From Manduca sexta (Eukaryota; Arthropoda; Insecta; Lepidoptera; Sphingidae), in assembly GCF_014839805.1 (NCBI RefSeq), contig NC_051121.1, positions 231,116 through 295,115 of the forward strand: a stretch of 64,000 nt of DNA. Reading direction: 5' to 3'. The notes under the pieces were generated by a model, which searched no databases, was not told the DNA's origin, and was given only the letters and a program-made list of their open reading frames with translations. A program made the position numbers and the translations under genes. Positions 32,186 to 43,950 of the stretch are shown here, one piece after another (the stretch's first letter is position 1; each line of letters begins with the position of its first letter).

Positions 32186-35100
32186 TGTTAATATATCATT
32201 AGATGCGTATTTTTTAGCTCTATCTATCTACCATATAAACTTTGTAATAGCTACCGATGTTACCGATTAAAAAAAAAACATAAAAGTCCCTTTTGCATTC
32301 AAAATTTGAACCAATATTATAAAAAATATGTCAAAAATTAAACACAGTTTTACAAATAAAAATGGTTTATTGTACCTTTTTGGTAAAAAACCGTATCAAA
32401 AGTTTAATCTTATTACTAAGTAAAAACATAAGTGAATGGACACCAGGAAAACATTGTATTAAAAAATCTAAACTAAAAAATCTTAACTTATTATTAAGTA
32501 ATATAATTGAGATCAACTTTGTACGTAACTATTATTCAGTAAAATTAAACATCTCTCTAAAACAATTATATTTGTAAGAATAATAGAAAAAACAAGAGAT
32601 AAAACTGTAATAATCATTGTCAAAATATACATAAAATAACCACATTCATTAATAAATTCTCTAAAAAACTCAAAAAATATTCAACTGACGACACTAATTT
32701 GTCTCTCTTTAACATTAATAATTTAAACAAAACAAAATACTAGATCAGTTCTAAAGGCACATAATTCAGGAGCAAAATATTATAGCTTATATGTAATAAT
32801 ACTATTGCACAATAACAATCTAAGTAGTCTTACAAAATCACAGTTATAAACAATTTAAGGCACTTTTTACGTAAACTATTTTAAGTTACAATTTATAATC
32901 GTTATTTATTATTGTTATGTAAAATGTTTATATGAAATTTATAAGTCTTTATTTATCAAAAGGAACTTTTAAAATTAACTATTCTAAATATTATCACAAT
33001 TAGGTATCTATTACAAAAATTAAAAATTTTCGTAAAAGCTTTAGTAATACTTAGGAATGATATTTTTCTCAATAAGTTTAAGAATACCCTGTTTTTTAGT
33101 TTCAGTTATTTTAAGTTTTTGTTTGTACAGTTTTTGGCACTATAGGATTAGCAGACCTTCTTTTTGTCAGCGTGGCTACCGAGGTAAACTCTTCAGTTTC
33201 GTAAGAAGTCTTGAAGAAAAATTTGTTCTCATAATCTCGATTAATAGTTTTTATATCAGCCCATTTGACTTTTTGTCCATGGGCTTCAATTTAGTTTATA
33301 TTATTAATTTACAAACAAATCAATACATTTGTATGATTTTCAAGTTAAAAATTACTGAAGTAATAAGAATAGAACAAAATTAACATCAAAATGGTAATTT
33401 TTATTTTTTAAAATTGTAACGAAAACTGAAATTATTATCATGCAAAACGGCCATATTTCTGGCCTTCCCATTCTAGCACGCTAAAAATAATTATTTATTC
33501 CACTATAATTTAATGCAAAAGGGACGTATTTCAAAATATGTTACTATTGTATTATAAAATATAATTATACTTAACTAATATTGGATTACAAAAAGGACGC
33601 ATTTCAAATATGGCAATTTTGTATTATAAAATATAATAACAAATACTAATGTTAGAAAGCAAAACGGACGTGTTCCAAAATATGGCACTTTTTATTATAT
33701 ATTATGGTTACAAATACTAATGTTAGAATGCAAAACGGACGTTTTCCAAAATATGGCACTTTGGTATTGTAAAATATAATCACACTTACCTGAAATTTTG
33801 AATCCAACACAGACATATTTTGGATTGTGGCACTTTTTCACGCAACCGACGTGCGTTTGCGTTGAATCTCCGGGCGCAACTAACAAAATGGCGGTTTTGC
33901 ACTGACATTACCTGTCAACGTGAGCTAATGCAAAAATGGCTGTAAGTCAGTGCAGCCATAATATAAGCAAAAATTATGGGAGTTTTTTTTTTTCACTTTA
34001 AAATATGACTCGGTTCAGGTGTCATTTTTGCAATAAAACGATTTTAATTGTTTTTTTAATTGTGGCCCTTTTGTATTCATGGAGCGAAATATTACCTGCA
34101 TTCCTACCGACATCTGTATTTCTGGAAAATTTTGCGTCAGAAACTCGAAATATGTTATTGCCTACCGTAGAGTGGAGGTCGAGGGGGACGCAGGCCACGA
34201 TCCCGGTCGCATTCTCCATTGGGTCATCCGAGGCCGTAAGTATTACTTTTCCAAAAACAAGACAAAACCAAGTCTCTAAATCCTCTTTATTTAGTCTAGT
34301 AATCTGCAAATTGTACCTGGAGCATATGAGAAAGTCTAAACGGTGCAAATGCACCTGTATGCAATTATTGCACGGACAGGAATTCAAGACAGGTTTCAAC
34401 TCGTTCGAATTTTACGACGAGTTTACTGAGTAGCTTATAGGTTATATTATTTGAATTTCGACAACAGATACAAACTATGCAGTTTTTTGGTAAAATTATA
34501 AACAGAATTGGAAATTGTATGCCATTATTGCGCTGCTTACGCGGACGAGTTCATTGAGTAGGAACCAAATATTACTTGAATTTCAATAACTCAAATAATA
34601 ACTCCTTATGTATTTGTGTAGCTATTCCAAAAATAATTTTATCAAAATTAGCCATGAAATAGGTCGTAATAAGAAAAAAACACAAGGTCAGCTTTTTGAT
34701 TTGAATATAGAGATGTGATTTTTGATAAATCGTATAAATGGTAGCCAATATATGTAAAATAACATTATTACATTAGGTAATTGTACTCACTCATGGTTTT
34801 TATCACTTATAAACACAAAAATTTTTCTTGTTAACGAAACACTCGCGTATTTTGCAGCCAAAATGGCGTCTGAATATTCATTTGACTTTTACTGTCTTTT
34901 CAGAAACAAGTTTTTTTTTTAAGGTAATATTGACCTTTTAGCCATTAAAAAAAAAATGTTTACAACTAGAAATAAACGCGTAAAATAAGAAATAAAATAT
35001 TTTGAAAATCATATTCAATAAGGTTCAAGTTCTGTTTTCAAACCAGAAGGCATTCTAACAAATTCATATAGTAGGGCCAATTTAATAGATCACATTTGAC

Positions 35101-35370
35101 ATTTGTCAGTATTGGGTAAATAGTGAGATAACTTGCTTAAAAATATCGATGAAATGAATTGAATCGATACGAACTTCAAACATCTGTGAATTGATTGCAG
35201 TTGTAGTGAGAAAGTACTTACAGGTATTGTTATTTTGAATAAGTTCCATTAAAAATCAAATAAAAAATTTACAGTCAAATCCCTGTCTCATTATTATTTT
35301 CTCTCGTAAATTTAGGAATGAAAATAAGACACGTACGTATTTAAACAAAAAATGTTTATTCAGTTGAGCT
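32186..35370. other. AT-rich region without recognised gene
   Basis: The only structured feature is a tandem repeat at 33515-33790. Overlapping frames at 34005-34433 (plus) and 34399-34022 (minus) have no motif and no family resemblance that I can see. Short CA-rich and poly-A stretches are common. Confidence 0.6.
33515..33790 (+). repeat. Tandem repeat, about 72-bp unit, four copies
   Basis: The motif GGACGTNTTCCAAAATATGG recurs at 33522, 33595, 33666 and 33737, spaced 73, 71 and 71 bases, each followed by TATTATAAAATATAAT-like sequence. The copies differ by scattered substitutions, and the last two are most alike. A related stretch (CAAAACGG) occurs near 33445. Confidence 0.85.
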
Positions 35371-35383
35371 ATTAGAATTATAA

Positions 35384-35465
35384 AAAAAATGGCGTATATT
35401 GGAGGAGGCCTATGTCCAGCAGTGGACAAAGATATAGGCTGATGATGATGATGATGATGATGATG
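35384..35465 (+). mobile_element. 5'-truncated RTE-like LINE/SINE tail with GAT repeats
   Basis: An 82-bp insert contains CCTATGTCCAGCAGTGG and ends in (GAT)n. It is flanked by a perfect 13-bp duplication ATTAGAATTATAA (35371-35383 and 35466-35478), the signature of target-primed reverse transcription. This tail is familiar from lepidopteran genomes. It lies in the acidic tail codons of the Tc1-like transposase. Confidence 0.85.
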
Positions 35466-35800
35466 ATTAGAATTATAACTAGCGTTATCATCATTATCAC
35501 TGCTATCCTCGCTCAAGATATTATTAATTCATTTTCAATAATATCGTCTATTCTCACGTCTCGTACAAAATCATTTAAAATAGTGTTTTTAGTTTTTTCG
35601 ATGACTTTTCTCCAGTCTTCTGTACCTGATGATTTCTGCACCTGCATTTTGTAGCAAAGTTAGCAATTTTGCAGTACTAAATGGTAGTTCCGTATTATTA
35701 CGCGCTGCATGACCCTTTATTTGTGCCCAAATAAGCGCGATAGCGTTATACTGGCAGTGGTATGGAGGCAATCGAATAACTTCGTGTCCATGCTCTATAG

Positions 35801-37971
35801 CAGGGATGGCGAACCTTTATGCGTATACGTGCCAATTTTCTAGAATAATATTTAATGACGTCGCAGCCGTGCCATCAAATATTCTTGACTTTGTGATCAG
35901 TGGAAAAATAATGTAAAAAAACAATATCAACTCAAAGCTCTATATTTACCAAAAATACAATTACAAGAGCAATTAAAAATTAGTGCGACTTCTGTTGTTG
36001 CAGATTGGACGATAATTGACTTATATTGGGGTTGTACGATGTTACTTTTAGCAGAATGCATGCTGAACTTGATTCATCAGTCAGTCGATTTCTAACAGAG
36101 TCTTTGATGTTATTCATCTCTGAAAACAATGACTCGCAGGCATATGTTGATGAAAATACAGTTAGAATAGCGTGAGCCAGCTTTTTTAAACAATTAAATG
36201 TTTCTGGCAAGGCATTCCAGGTTTCTAAAATTTTATTATTGGCATCTTTACTTATATTACTGGTCAATTGTTCTGTTTCAATTAACTCTAATTCTTTTCT
36301 CATGTCTATGAATTTTTGTATCCAAATTGAACTAGATTGGAAATCAATCAGCTGCATTTCAAAATCTTCAATTTCCAACCAATCGAACTGGGAGAAGTTC
36401 AGTGTATGAAAGGTCGTTACATCTGGGTACATAATAAACTTGACCGTTTCTGATAATTCTTTGAACTGAGAAAATCTTGTTGAAAATTCCTTAATTGAAG
36501 AATCAATCACAGAGATAAATTCCTCAGTAATATTTTCTGCATTTGTTGTCTCATGTATATCAGATTCATTGATATATTTTTTCAAGTATGGAAAATACTT
36601 GTAGTTTTTTGTGATAATATCGTTTCTGAAAACTTGCAGTTTAGCCTCAAAGGCGCGAATGAGATCGATCATGACGATTATTGTTTAGTTTGTGCCTTGA
36701 AGCTTCACATTTAACGTATTTAAGTGTTGGCATATGCCTGTAAAAAACATCAATTTTGAAAGCCACATGACGTCCAAAAGCTGTGGGTATTGTTCAATTT
36801 TTCCCTCATTTTGCAGAAACAGTCTGATTTCTTCCAAGCATTCAACAAATCTTTCAAGTACAGACCCACGACTCAGCCACCGAACATTATTATACATCAG
36901 TAAGCCATTATACACGGAGTTGACTTCATCCAACAAAGCGTCGAACTTTCGCTTGTTTAAAGCCTGAGCAGAGATGAGGTTGACTATTTTCGTAACAACT
37001 GCCATAACATAATCAAGAGATGTTAAACCGCTCTTAGCGCATAAGGCTTGTTGGTGAATGATGCAGTGGAATTCAAGAATCGAATGTCCTACTTCAGTTT
37101 GAAATAAACTTATGAAACCAATTTTTTTACCCACCATACTCGGAGCACCATCAGTTGTTACAGAAACAACTTTTTATATCAATTTCTTTTCAACTATCGA
37201 ATTTTTAACTGCCGTACAAATATCTGCGCCCTTTGTAGTTGTTGGTAACGATTTTATCGCAATTAATTCCTCGTTAATGACATTTCCTACGCACTATCGA
37301 GCAAAAACAGCTAAACGTGCAGATTTTGGGACGTCAGTGCTTTCGTCGAAAAAACTCGCCTTCTTGAAAGGGTTTACTATGCCGAGCGATGACATTTGCA
37401 GCCGTGTAACTTGCCGCACTTGTATGACAATTTTTGCCGACAAATTTATTTATTGATGTTGACTGTTTGTTTCTGTCTTTCAAAGCACTCGCAATTAATT
37501 CCTTCTGCTCTGCTTCGCTTTTTTGACAAATTGATTTGTGATTTGTTTCAAAATGCCGTTTAACGGAAGATGTTCTACATACCATGGTGCCAGAACATAA
37601 AACACACACTGCTTTGTCACCTTTATTAATCACGCCGAATTTATCAGTCCACCAAGTCTGAAATTCTCTAATATCCTTGCTATTTTGCACTTTTAGTTTC
37701 TTTGCTGAACTAGCCATATTAAATTACAGCAAATAATAACTAAACTTTATTACTAAATTTATACGTTTTTGCTTTATTTAACTGCGAAAGCATAGCAACT
37801 ACGTCCACCCCGCGCACGTAACGCTCGCGCGTGTTTGCTTTTCAAAGATTCATAGGTATTATGCTACATTATAATTTATACTTTTTTCTTTAAACTCGAA
37901 ATCAGTGACGTGCCGAAATTATTTCGTCGCGTGCCAGCAATGGCACGCGTGCCATTGGTTCGCCATCCCTG
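35801..37971 (-). mobile_element. hAT element with BED-type transposase, 2.17 kb
   Basis: The termini CAGGGATGGCGAACC (35801) and GGTTCGCCATCCCTG (37971) are perfect 15-bp inverted repeats. CTCTATAG is duplicated on both sides (35793-35800 and 37972-37979), a perfect 8-bp hAT target duplication. It carries one transposase gene on the minus strand and interrupts a Tc1-like transposase. Confidence 0.95.
35980..37717 (-). pseudogene. hAT transposase (SCAND3/ZBED5/FAM200-like)
   Basis: The gene starts at ATG 37717 with a BED-like zinc finger (CVLCSGTMVCRTSSVKRHFETNH), continues through 37137-36685 (EFHCIIHQQALCAKSG, NNVRWLSRGSVLERF) and ends with the dimerisation region in 36672-35980 (SSTYACESLFSEMNNIKD). 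Frameshifts or stops separate the three segments at about 37330-37140 and 36680. It is otherwise full length, so the copy is not very old. It encodes the cut-and-paste enzyme of this element. Confidence 0.88.
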
Positions 37972-38229
37972 CTCTATAGGGCTAGTTCGTTGATTACATA
38001 GCGAGGCTTGGACGGCTTAGTTGCTTTGACCAAATTCAATAACTCAACTTTTAATAAAGTTGGGTTTGCTTCCACATCATTTCTGTCCAGCCACGAGACA
38101 ATTTCTTGCTTTTTGGTTGCTTGAGTTGGTGGTTTATCAACTTGTACTGAATGATACGGTGCATTATCCATTATAATTATTGATGGGTTTTCTAAGCTAG
38201 CAAGCAGTTTATCAAACCACTCTTTAAAA

Positions 38230-38325
38230 ACCTCAAATTTAAATTTAAGAAGATTTATTGTGAACAGTAATTACTTATATACCTCAAAAGATTTATTGAG
38301 AACAGTAATTACTTATTAGCGCAGC
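38230..38325 (+). repeat. Short tandem duplication
   Basis: AAGATTTATTGTGAACAGTA at about 38250 recurs with one change about 39 bases later, followed in both copies by ATTACTTAT. It lies just upstream (minus sense) of the surviving Tc1-like coding sequence and has no recognised role. Confidence 0.7.
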
Positions 38326-38499
38326 AATGATAAGACGACGACACAAAGAAAATTATATGTAAGAATGAACTACATCTTTTAGTATATCAAGGGGCGCCAA
38401 CAAGCGGCATAATGCAGTAGTAAGATAGGTCACATAAATTGTTTGGTTTATACTCTATCTAACTATACTGTTTCAACATATACTTTGGGGATTTTTTTC

Positions 38500-38800
38500 T
38501 CCACGACTTTCTTTGTTTCCTCTTCTCTCATTCAGTCATATCACTAATAGTCTTAACTTTCTTTTCAGCTTTCTTGCTTTGGTAATATACCCCCTATCTT
38601 TCAGTCTCTTCATCTCTTTTTGTTCAGGTGTCATGTTATCTAAAAACTTGCGCTTCCTTACATATTAGCCTTTTCACGATGCCTTTTATAAGATATACTG
38701 TCCTGTTTTAATCCTTTTTTCGACTTTCTTTTCTCTTCATTTTTATCGTTTTCCGTGTTACTCGAACTAAATTGATACTTAAAACCAAAATTTAGCACAG
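38500..38800 (-). pseudogene. Lysine-rich coding remnant, unrecognised
   Basis: On the minus strand about 45 codons (from near 38795) read as a Ser/Asn/Glu then Lys/Arg-rich stretch (NEEKRKSKKGLKQDSISYK). After a stop and frame change near 38670 they continue with NMTPEQKEMKRLKDRGYITK. It looks like the basic tail or nucleic-acid-binding part of a transposon protein. No catalytic motif is visible and I cannot name the family. Confidence 0.3.
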
Positions 38801-39590
38801 TTATACTTTTTAAATGAGTTAAAGTATCATTCCTTCACATATTATCATTTCGAAAAGGGTTGTTACAAATGGGAGCGTTTCCGAAACGACTGTTCTCGTA
38901 ATGACTATCCGATACATATTTTAATGTTACGCTTAACGCCGCCATGTCAGATATTGGTTTTAGAGGTTATGAACTAGTGAGCTGCAATATTTATCATAAT
39001 TTTGCAAAAAGTAAGCAAATTTACGAAAAACTAATTATCAAACAGCGTTCCCGTAGTGACACGGAATTAATGTACGCTACACAAACATCAAATTAAATGA
39101 TACTTACCAACAAAATCAATATGTTTTTTTCGTAAACACGACCTACGCCGTTTTATTTGCCGAGCGAACTTCACACTGTTGCTTCCTAAAGCCACCTAGG
39201 GTATTTTGTTTTAATTCCATCGACCAATATCAACCGCGTTCATGGAATGATTCGGTAGTTGTCGGACAGCGTTTGAATAGCCAAAACATGAAGAAATTAA
39301 AATGTTATAAATTTAGTTTATAGATATATTGTTAATTAAATAATTTTCAAAGCTAATATTACAATATGATATTTTTAATTCATAATTGGAATCATTTTTG
39401 ACTTGTCTGAACTACGCAATATGGTTTTAGGACGTGTTCCCGGAGTGATTATTTAGGCCTGTTTTTGATTAAAATCAAGTAAAACATTATTATAGAAAAT
39501 AAATATGCTATGCGCCATGTAATTGTGCACAGCACCTTTATTTTGAAGTTGTTGCAATATTAAGCACATCACTAAATCACACTAAGGACA
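38801..39590. other. Spacer with repeated GTTCYCGTAGTGA-like motifs, no gene
   Basis: Related motifs occur at about 38895 (GTTCTCGTAATGACT), 39047 (GTTCCCGTAGTGACA) and 39435 (GTTCCCGGAGTGATT). They may be subterminal repeats of a decayed DNA element. No open frame of interest. Confidence 0.4.
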
Positions 39591-39753
39591 TCACTATAAA
39601 AAAAAAGGTTTAATGTGTGTCTATGGTCTATGTCCTCCTTCTTCCTCTATGATCGGCTTCTAACATGTAAAACGTTTTCGTCTAAGTTATATTTTGTATT
39701 AACAAATAATAAAGTGCTAATTAGAAGAAATATATGTGTTTATTATCTCAACA

Positions 39754-39765
39754 TGGTAGCAGAGC
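39754..39765 (+). promoter_or_regulatory. Copia primer-binding site
   Basis: TGGTAGCAGAGC directly follows the LTR end (TTATTATCTCAACA). This matches the classic copia use of an internal stretch of the initiator methionine tRNA as primer. Confidence 0.8.
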
Positions 39766-39815
39766 GTGGTTGTACGAAATAAACACAAAAGAAGCACAAC
39801 TGGGTTGCGATCCAC

Positions 39816-40626
39816 ATGGATGACGGAAAAATGACTAGTCAATTAATGGCGTCTACGAGGGCTGCGGTCTCATTATTACCATGTCTTACTGAAAAATCTA
39901 ATTTCGGTACGTGGAAATTTCGTTTAAAATTACTGCTGGAGGAGAAGCAAGTAGCTTATGTGCTTTTGGGCAGCCAAGCGGAGCAATCATCATATAATAA
40001 AGATGACGCAAAAGCAAAGTCTATAATCGCGCAATGTGTGTCAGACAGATATATAGAAATCATAAAAAACGGAACAAATGCTAAAGAGATGCTAAAATTA
40101 TTGGAAGATACCTTTGAGAGAAAAAGCGTGTATAATCGATTTCATCTGAAACGTAAGTTAATTACTTTAAAGTGCGAGGAGCCTCTCGAGACATAGGTAC
40201 CTAATAAAATTCTGTTCCGTAATAAATGATCTGTCCGCAATAGATGTAACTATCGAGGAGGAAGACAAAATTTGCTATCTCTTATCATCATTACCCAGAG
40301 TATATGATCCTATCATCACTTCTTTGGAGACAATGGCTATAGAAAACAAGTTAAGTTTTGATTTTGTAAAGGCTAGGTTATTGGATGCAGAAACAAAAAT
40401 AAATTTAGACACCAAAACTACAGAAAGTGCTTTTATAACCTGCTACACATGCGGCAAGAACGGTCATAAGAGTTATGAGTGTAAAGCAAAGGAGAGAATA
40501 AACAACAGAGGTCAACAATATAGAAGAAATCAAAGAGCATTTGGTCGAGGTCGAAGAGGTAGATTTCATGGACGAGGTCATCATGGTCGAGGTATGCAAG
40601 GTCAAGGAATCATCACTCATTGGTAA
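39816..40626 (+). pseudogene. Copia gag
   Basis: Gag starts at ATG 39816. Residues 1-125 match the copia-type UBN2 capsid region (NFGTWKFRLKLLLEEKQVAYVLL). A frameshift or stop near 40195 is followed by the continuation to 40626 (ICYLLSSLPRVYDPIITSLE), a CCHC zinc knuckle CYTCGKNGHKSYEC at about 40440 and an Arg/Gly-rich tail. It overlaps the pol frame at 40541. Confidence 0.85.
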
Positions 40627-42305
40627 GGCTGACATTGGATTTATAGCAAGTGAAACTTTACTTAATGTAATAGACAATAAGTTAGACATTACTTTAGTTA
40701 TTGACTCTGGTTGTACTCAACATATTGTAAATGACATATATGAAAAATATTTAACAAATGTTGAAATGTTACAAGACAGTGTAAAAATTTATGTCGCCAA
40801 TGGCCAGTATATTTTAAGCAATAAAAAGGGAAATTTAAAAGTGATCTATAAAAACTTAAAAATAAATATTGAGGTATTAATTGTGAAAAATATAACTCAT
40901 AATTTGTTATCAGTAAACAAAATAACTGAGTCAGGATTTAATTTACATTTTGATAATTCTAAAGTTGTAATAAGAGGTAAAAATACATACATTGTTTGTC
41001 ATTCTGAAGGTAAATTATACAAATTAAATGCAAAACTTTGTTATGAAAATTGTAATATTAGCAACTGTAATGATTCTAATAATGTTCTTTCCGACCTTTG
41101 GCATAAACGTTTAGGACACTTAAATAGAAAGGGTTTGGGTATTATGCAGTTACCAATATCTAATAAAGTTTGCAGTGCCTGTATAGAAGGGAAAGCTACT
41201 AGAGCACCATTTAAGTCAATACTGAAACCAAGATCTAAAAGGATAGCAGAGATGTTGCACACAGATATTACAGGATCAATTAAGGACTGTGGACTCAACG
41301 GTGAGAAATACTTTATGACTATAATTGATGACTACTCCCATTTCTGTGTGGTATATCCATTAATTAATAAATCTGAAGCTACAGAGAAATTAATTAATTA
41401 TATAATAAAATTAGAAAATGAAACAGGTAACAAAGTACAGAGAATAAGATGTGACAAAAACAGCACACCTATTAGCAGTAAACTCTCAACAATGTTGAGA
41501 GTTTACTGCTAATAGGCTGAAGATTTTTTGTAGAAATAAAGGTATAAATTTAGAAAACACTTTACCTTATACACCCCAACAAAATGGAGTTGCTGAACGT
41601 TTAAATAGAACCTTATGTGATAAAACTAGAACTGTGTTTGCAGAGACAAACCTTCCAAAATTTTTATGGTGTGAAGCAATTCAATGTGCGGCTTATCAAT
41701 TGAACAGATCTCCATCACAGGCCATAAATTTCAAGACACCATGTTTCATGAAATACGGGCATAATGATATGTCAAGATTAAGAATATTCGGCTTAAAAGC
41801 GTGGCCTACTATTGTAACAAAACAAGACAAACTGAGTAAAAGAGCAATACCGACAAGGATGGTTGGTTATAATACTGTTGGTTATAGATTGTGGAATCCG
41901 GAAGATAACACAATAATTATTTCAAGAGATGTAATATTTAATGAAAATGATATTGAATACAAAGAAAAAGAAGAAGATAAAAATGAAAAGTATATTAATG
42001 TAGAAGAAGAGCAGAATATACAGCAAGATATAGAAAGTGAAAATACAGAGATTGAAAATACAAAGTATGAAGATACGAATGAAGAAGACGAGACCATAAA
42101 TGAAGAAACAAGTGATAGAAAGCAAGAAATAGAAAAGCGGTCTAAATCAGGAAGAATAATAAAAAGACCTACTTATTTTGATGAATATGAATCTAATATA
42201 GTTATATGTTTGAGTGCTGAAACACCAAATTCATTTGAAGAAGCAATGAATAATACAGAGTGGGAAGAAGCTGTTAATAAAGAATTAAATGCACTTGAAA
42301 ACTAG
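40541..42305 (+). pseudogene. Copia protease and integrase
   Basis: The protease site LVIDSGCTQHIV is at about 40695. The pre-integrase zinc region (LWHKRLGHLNRKGLG...CSACIEGKATRAPF) and the core follow: LHTDITG (first Asp), a disrupted second-Asp region (IRCD then a fold-back at 41468-41516), and YTPQQNGVAERLNRTL (Glu) at about 41565. An acidic linker (about 41940-42120) leads to RT. The palindrome introduces a stop at 41512, so integrase is not translated whole. Confidence 0.88.
41468..41516. repeat. Perfect 23-bp palindrome with 3-bp loop
   Basis: CCTATTAGCAGTAAACTCTC... is followed after AAT by its exact reverse complement. It sits in integrase where an Asp-Asn-Gly-Gly-type motif is expected. 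Confidence 0.97.
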
Positions 42306-43591
42306 AAACCTGGGAAGAAAATAAACTACCTGCCGGAAAGAAAGCAATAGATACAAAATGGATTTTTAAAGAAAAAGAAGATGGTACAAAGAAAGCGAGA
42401 TTAGTTGTTAGAGGTTTCCAACAAAAGAAAGAAGATACTTTCCAAAGCAACTATGCACCTGTTGCTAGACACTCTACAATAAGAATGTTTTTATCTAAAG
42501 CAATACAAGAAGATTTAAAAATTATTCAACTTGATATTCCAACAGCTTTCTTGAATGGAAAATTAAAATCTGATGTTTACATTAAAGTACCTCAAGGACT
42601 AAAAGTCAGGAATCTAATACAGTACTAAAGCTAAGAAGAGCTTTATATGGTTTGACAGAATCGCCTAAATATTGGAATGAAACAATAAATGAATTTGCAA
42701 AGAATAATGGATTTCAACGCTCAGAATATGATTATTGTATGTACTACAAAGATGATTGTTGGATGTTAATATATGTAGATGATATCTTAATTTTAGGAAA
42801 TAGAGATGTTATTGTGAAAGCTCTGGAAAAGAAATTTAATGCAAAGAATCTAGGAGATTTATTTTCCATTCCTAAAAAGATTTTTAGGAATGGAAATAGA
42901 AAGAAATGAGGATACTATAACTGTGAAACAAACTAATAGGATAGAGAAGATATTAAAGAAACATAATATGTATGAATGCAAAGGCATGAAAACACCTATG
43001 GAAATAAACTATAATATAGAGGTTAATGACAAAGAAGAAAAATTAGATGTACCTTACCGTGAACTACTTGGAAGTTTGATTTATTTAACTGTTACTTCAT
43101 GGCCAGATTTAACATTTGTAGTATCTTATCTTAGTAGATATCTAGACAAACCGAATGAACAACTGTGGAAAGCTAGTAAGAGAGTTATGCGCTACCTTAA
43201 ATAAACAAAAGATAAAGGACTTATATTTAAAAAGACTACTGATAAAAACTTGTATGGATTCTCAGATGCTGATTGGGCTGGTGATCGAAATGACAAAAAG
43301 AGTGTAAGCGGTGGATTGATTTTACATGGAGTAAACCCCATAGCCTGGTTCTCAAAGAAACAATCCTGTGTAGCTCTCTCAACAGCTGAATCAGAGTACA
43401 TTGCTGCTGCAGCTACAGCTCAAGAATTGGTAAATCTTAAAGGGCTTAGTCAACATCTAAACTACAAGATTGATTCTATTTTATTTGTTGATAATGTCGG
43501 AGCCATTTTTATGTCTAAAAGTTATGAAAACTCAAAAAGAACTAAACACATAGATATTAGAGTACTGTTCAAAGATCAATTAATAAAATAG
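42306..43591 (+). pseudogene. Copia reverse transcriptase and RNase H
   Basis: RT motifs in order: KARLVVRGFQQKKEDTF, LDIPTAFLNGKL (first Asp), ALYGLTESPKYW and the active-site box LIYVDDILILGN at about 42765. A second fold-back at 42863-42896 shifts the frame in the LGDL/FLGMEI region. RNase H starts at about 43250 (GFSDADWAGDRNDKKS; STAESEYIAAA; TKHIDIR) and ends at 43591. Other breaks are a stop at 42305, a frameshift near 42610 and a stop at 43202. Confidence 0.9.
42863..42896. repeat. Perfect 16-bp palindrome with 2-bp loop
   Basis: TTTCCATTCCTAAAAA, GA, then TTTTTAGGAATGGAAA. The right arm is the expected coding sequence (FLGMEI region) and the left arm is an inverted extra copy that breaks the RT frame. 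Confidence 0.97.
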
Positions 43592-43625
43592 ACAATTTAA
43601 ACCATCGAAAACTAAAAGATGGCGT

Positions 43626-43950
43626 TGTAATAAGTAATGACGTACAGTAGTTATAAATTAGGGCAATAGATGGCGCTGTACAATTTCTTTAATTTTGTAC
43701 ATCGCGATGTCAAGATTCTCCGACCCATATGTATAAGGGTTGGGGAATCTTGCCTCGTCAGTTCGGGAATTCAAAGCAACCATGTAAATCAGAGCGAGTA
43801 GTGAAGGAATAACAGTGCGTATAAGTGCATCAGAGCGAGTAAGGTATAGAGGTAAACAAGTGTAACTTCTTAGTAATTATAAACTGTAGACTGTAGCACA
43901 GACTACTATTATAGATGCTACGCATCAGACAGGGCACTCCCATAGAGTAC
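43626..43950 (+). repeat. Copia 3' LTR-like segment
   Basis: After RNase H and a purine stretch (GAAAACTAAAAGATGGCG), a segment with TGTAATAAG, a TATAAGGG box at about 43732 and a downstream TCAGTTCG initiator-like motif looks like U3-R of an LTR. Its right end is not defined. It does not align with the surviving 5' LTR part, which is U5. Confidence 0.5.

Larger units (their letters stand above)
35500..38260 (-). pseudogene. Tc1-like transposase C-terminal half, split by a hAT element
   Basis: From about 38260 the minus strand reads KEWFDKLLASLENPSIIIMDNAPYHSVQ-type sequence (catalytic Asp in MDNAPYHS), down to 37980. After the hAT insert it continues at 35792-35589 with LPPYHCQYNAIALIWAQIKG. 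The usual Asn-Pro-x-Glu catalytic context is altered to NAIA. An acidic C-terminal tail (about 35520-35480) follows a frameshift near 35640. N-terminal domains are missing. No termini were found. Confidence 0.8.
39600..43950 (+). mobile_element. Ty1/copia retrotransposon
   Basis: In order on the plus strand: part of a 5' LTR (to about 39752), a primer-binding site, gag from 39816, protease, integrase, reverse transcriptase and RNase H to 43591, then a 3' LTR-like segment. This protease-integrase-RT order defines copia. There are few disruptions over 3.8 kb, but two are unusual fold-back palindromes. The surviving LTR portions do not overlap, so they cannot be used to date the insertion. Confidence 0.9.

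Noticed and set aside
33515..33790. CRISPR-like array
   Set aside because: The repeat unit is about 72 bp with no unique spacers, copies are diverged and the DNA is eukaryotic.
34005..34433. 142-codon plus-strand frame and an overlapping minus-strand frame (34399-34022)
   Set aside because: No motif, no neighbouring exon and no family resemblance; both frames occupy the same sequence, which argues for chance.
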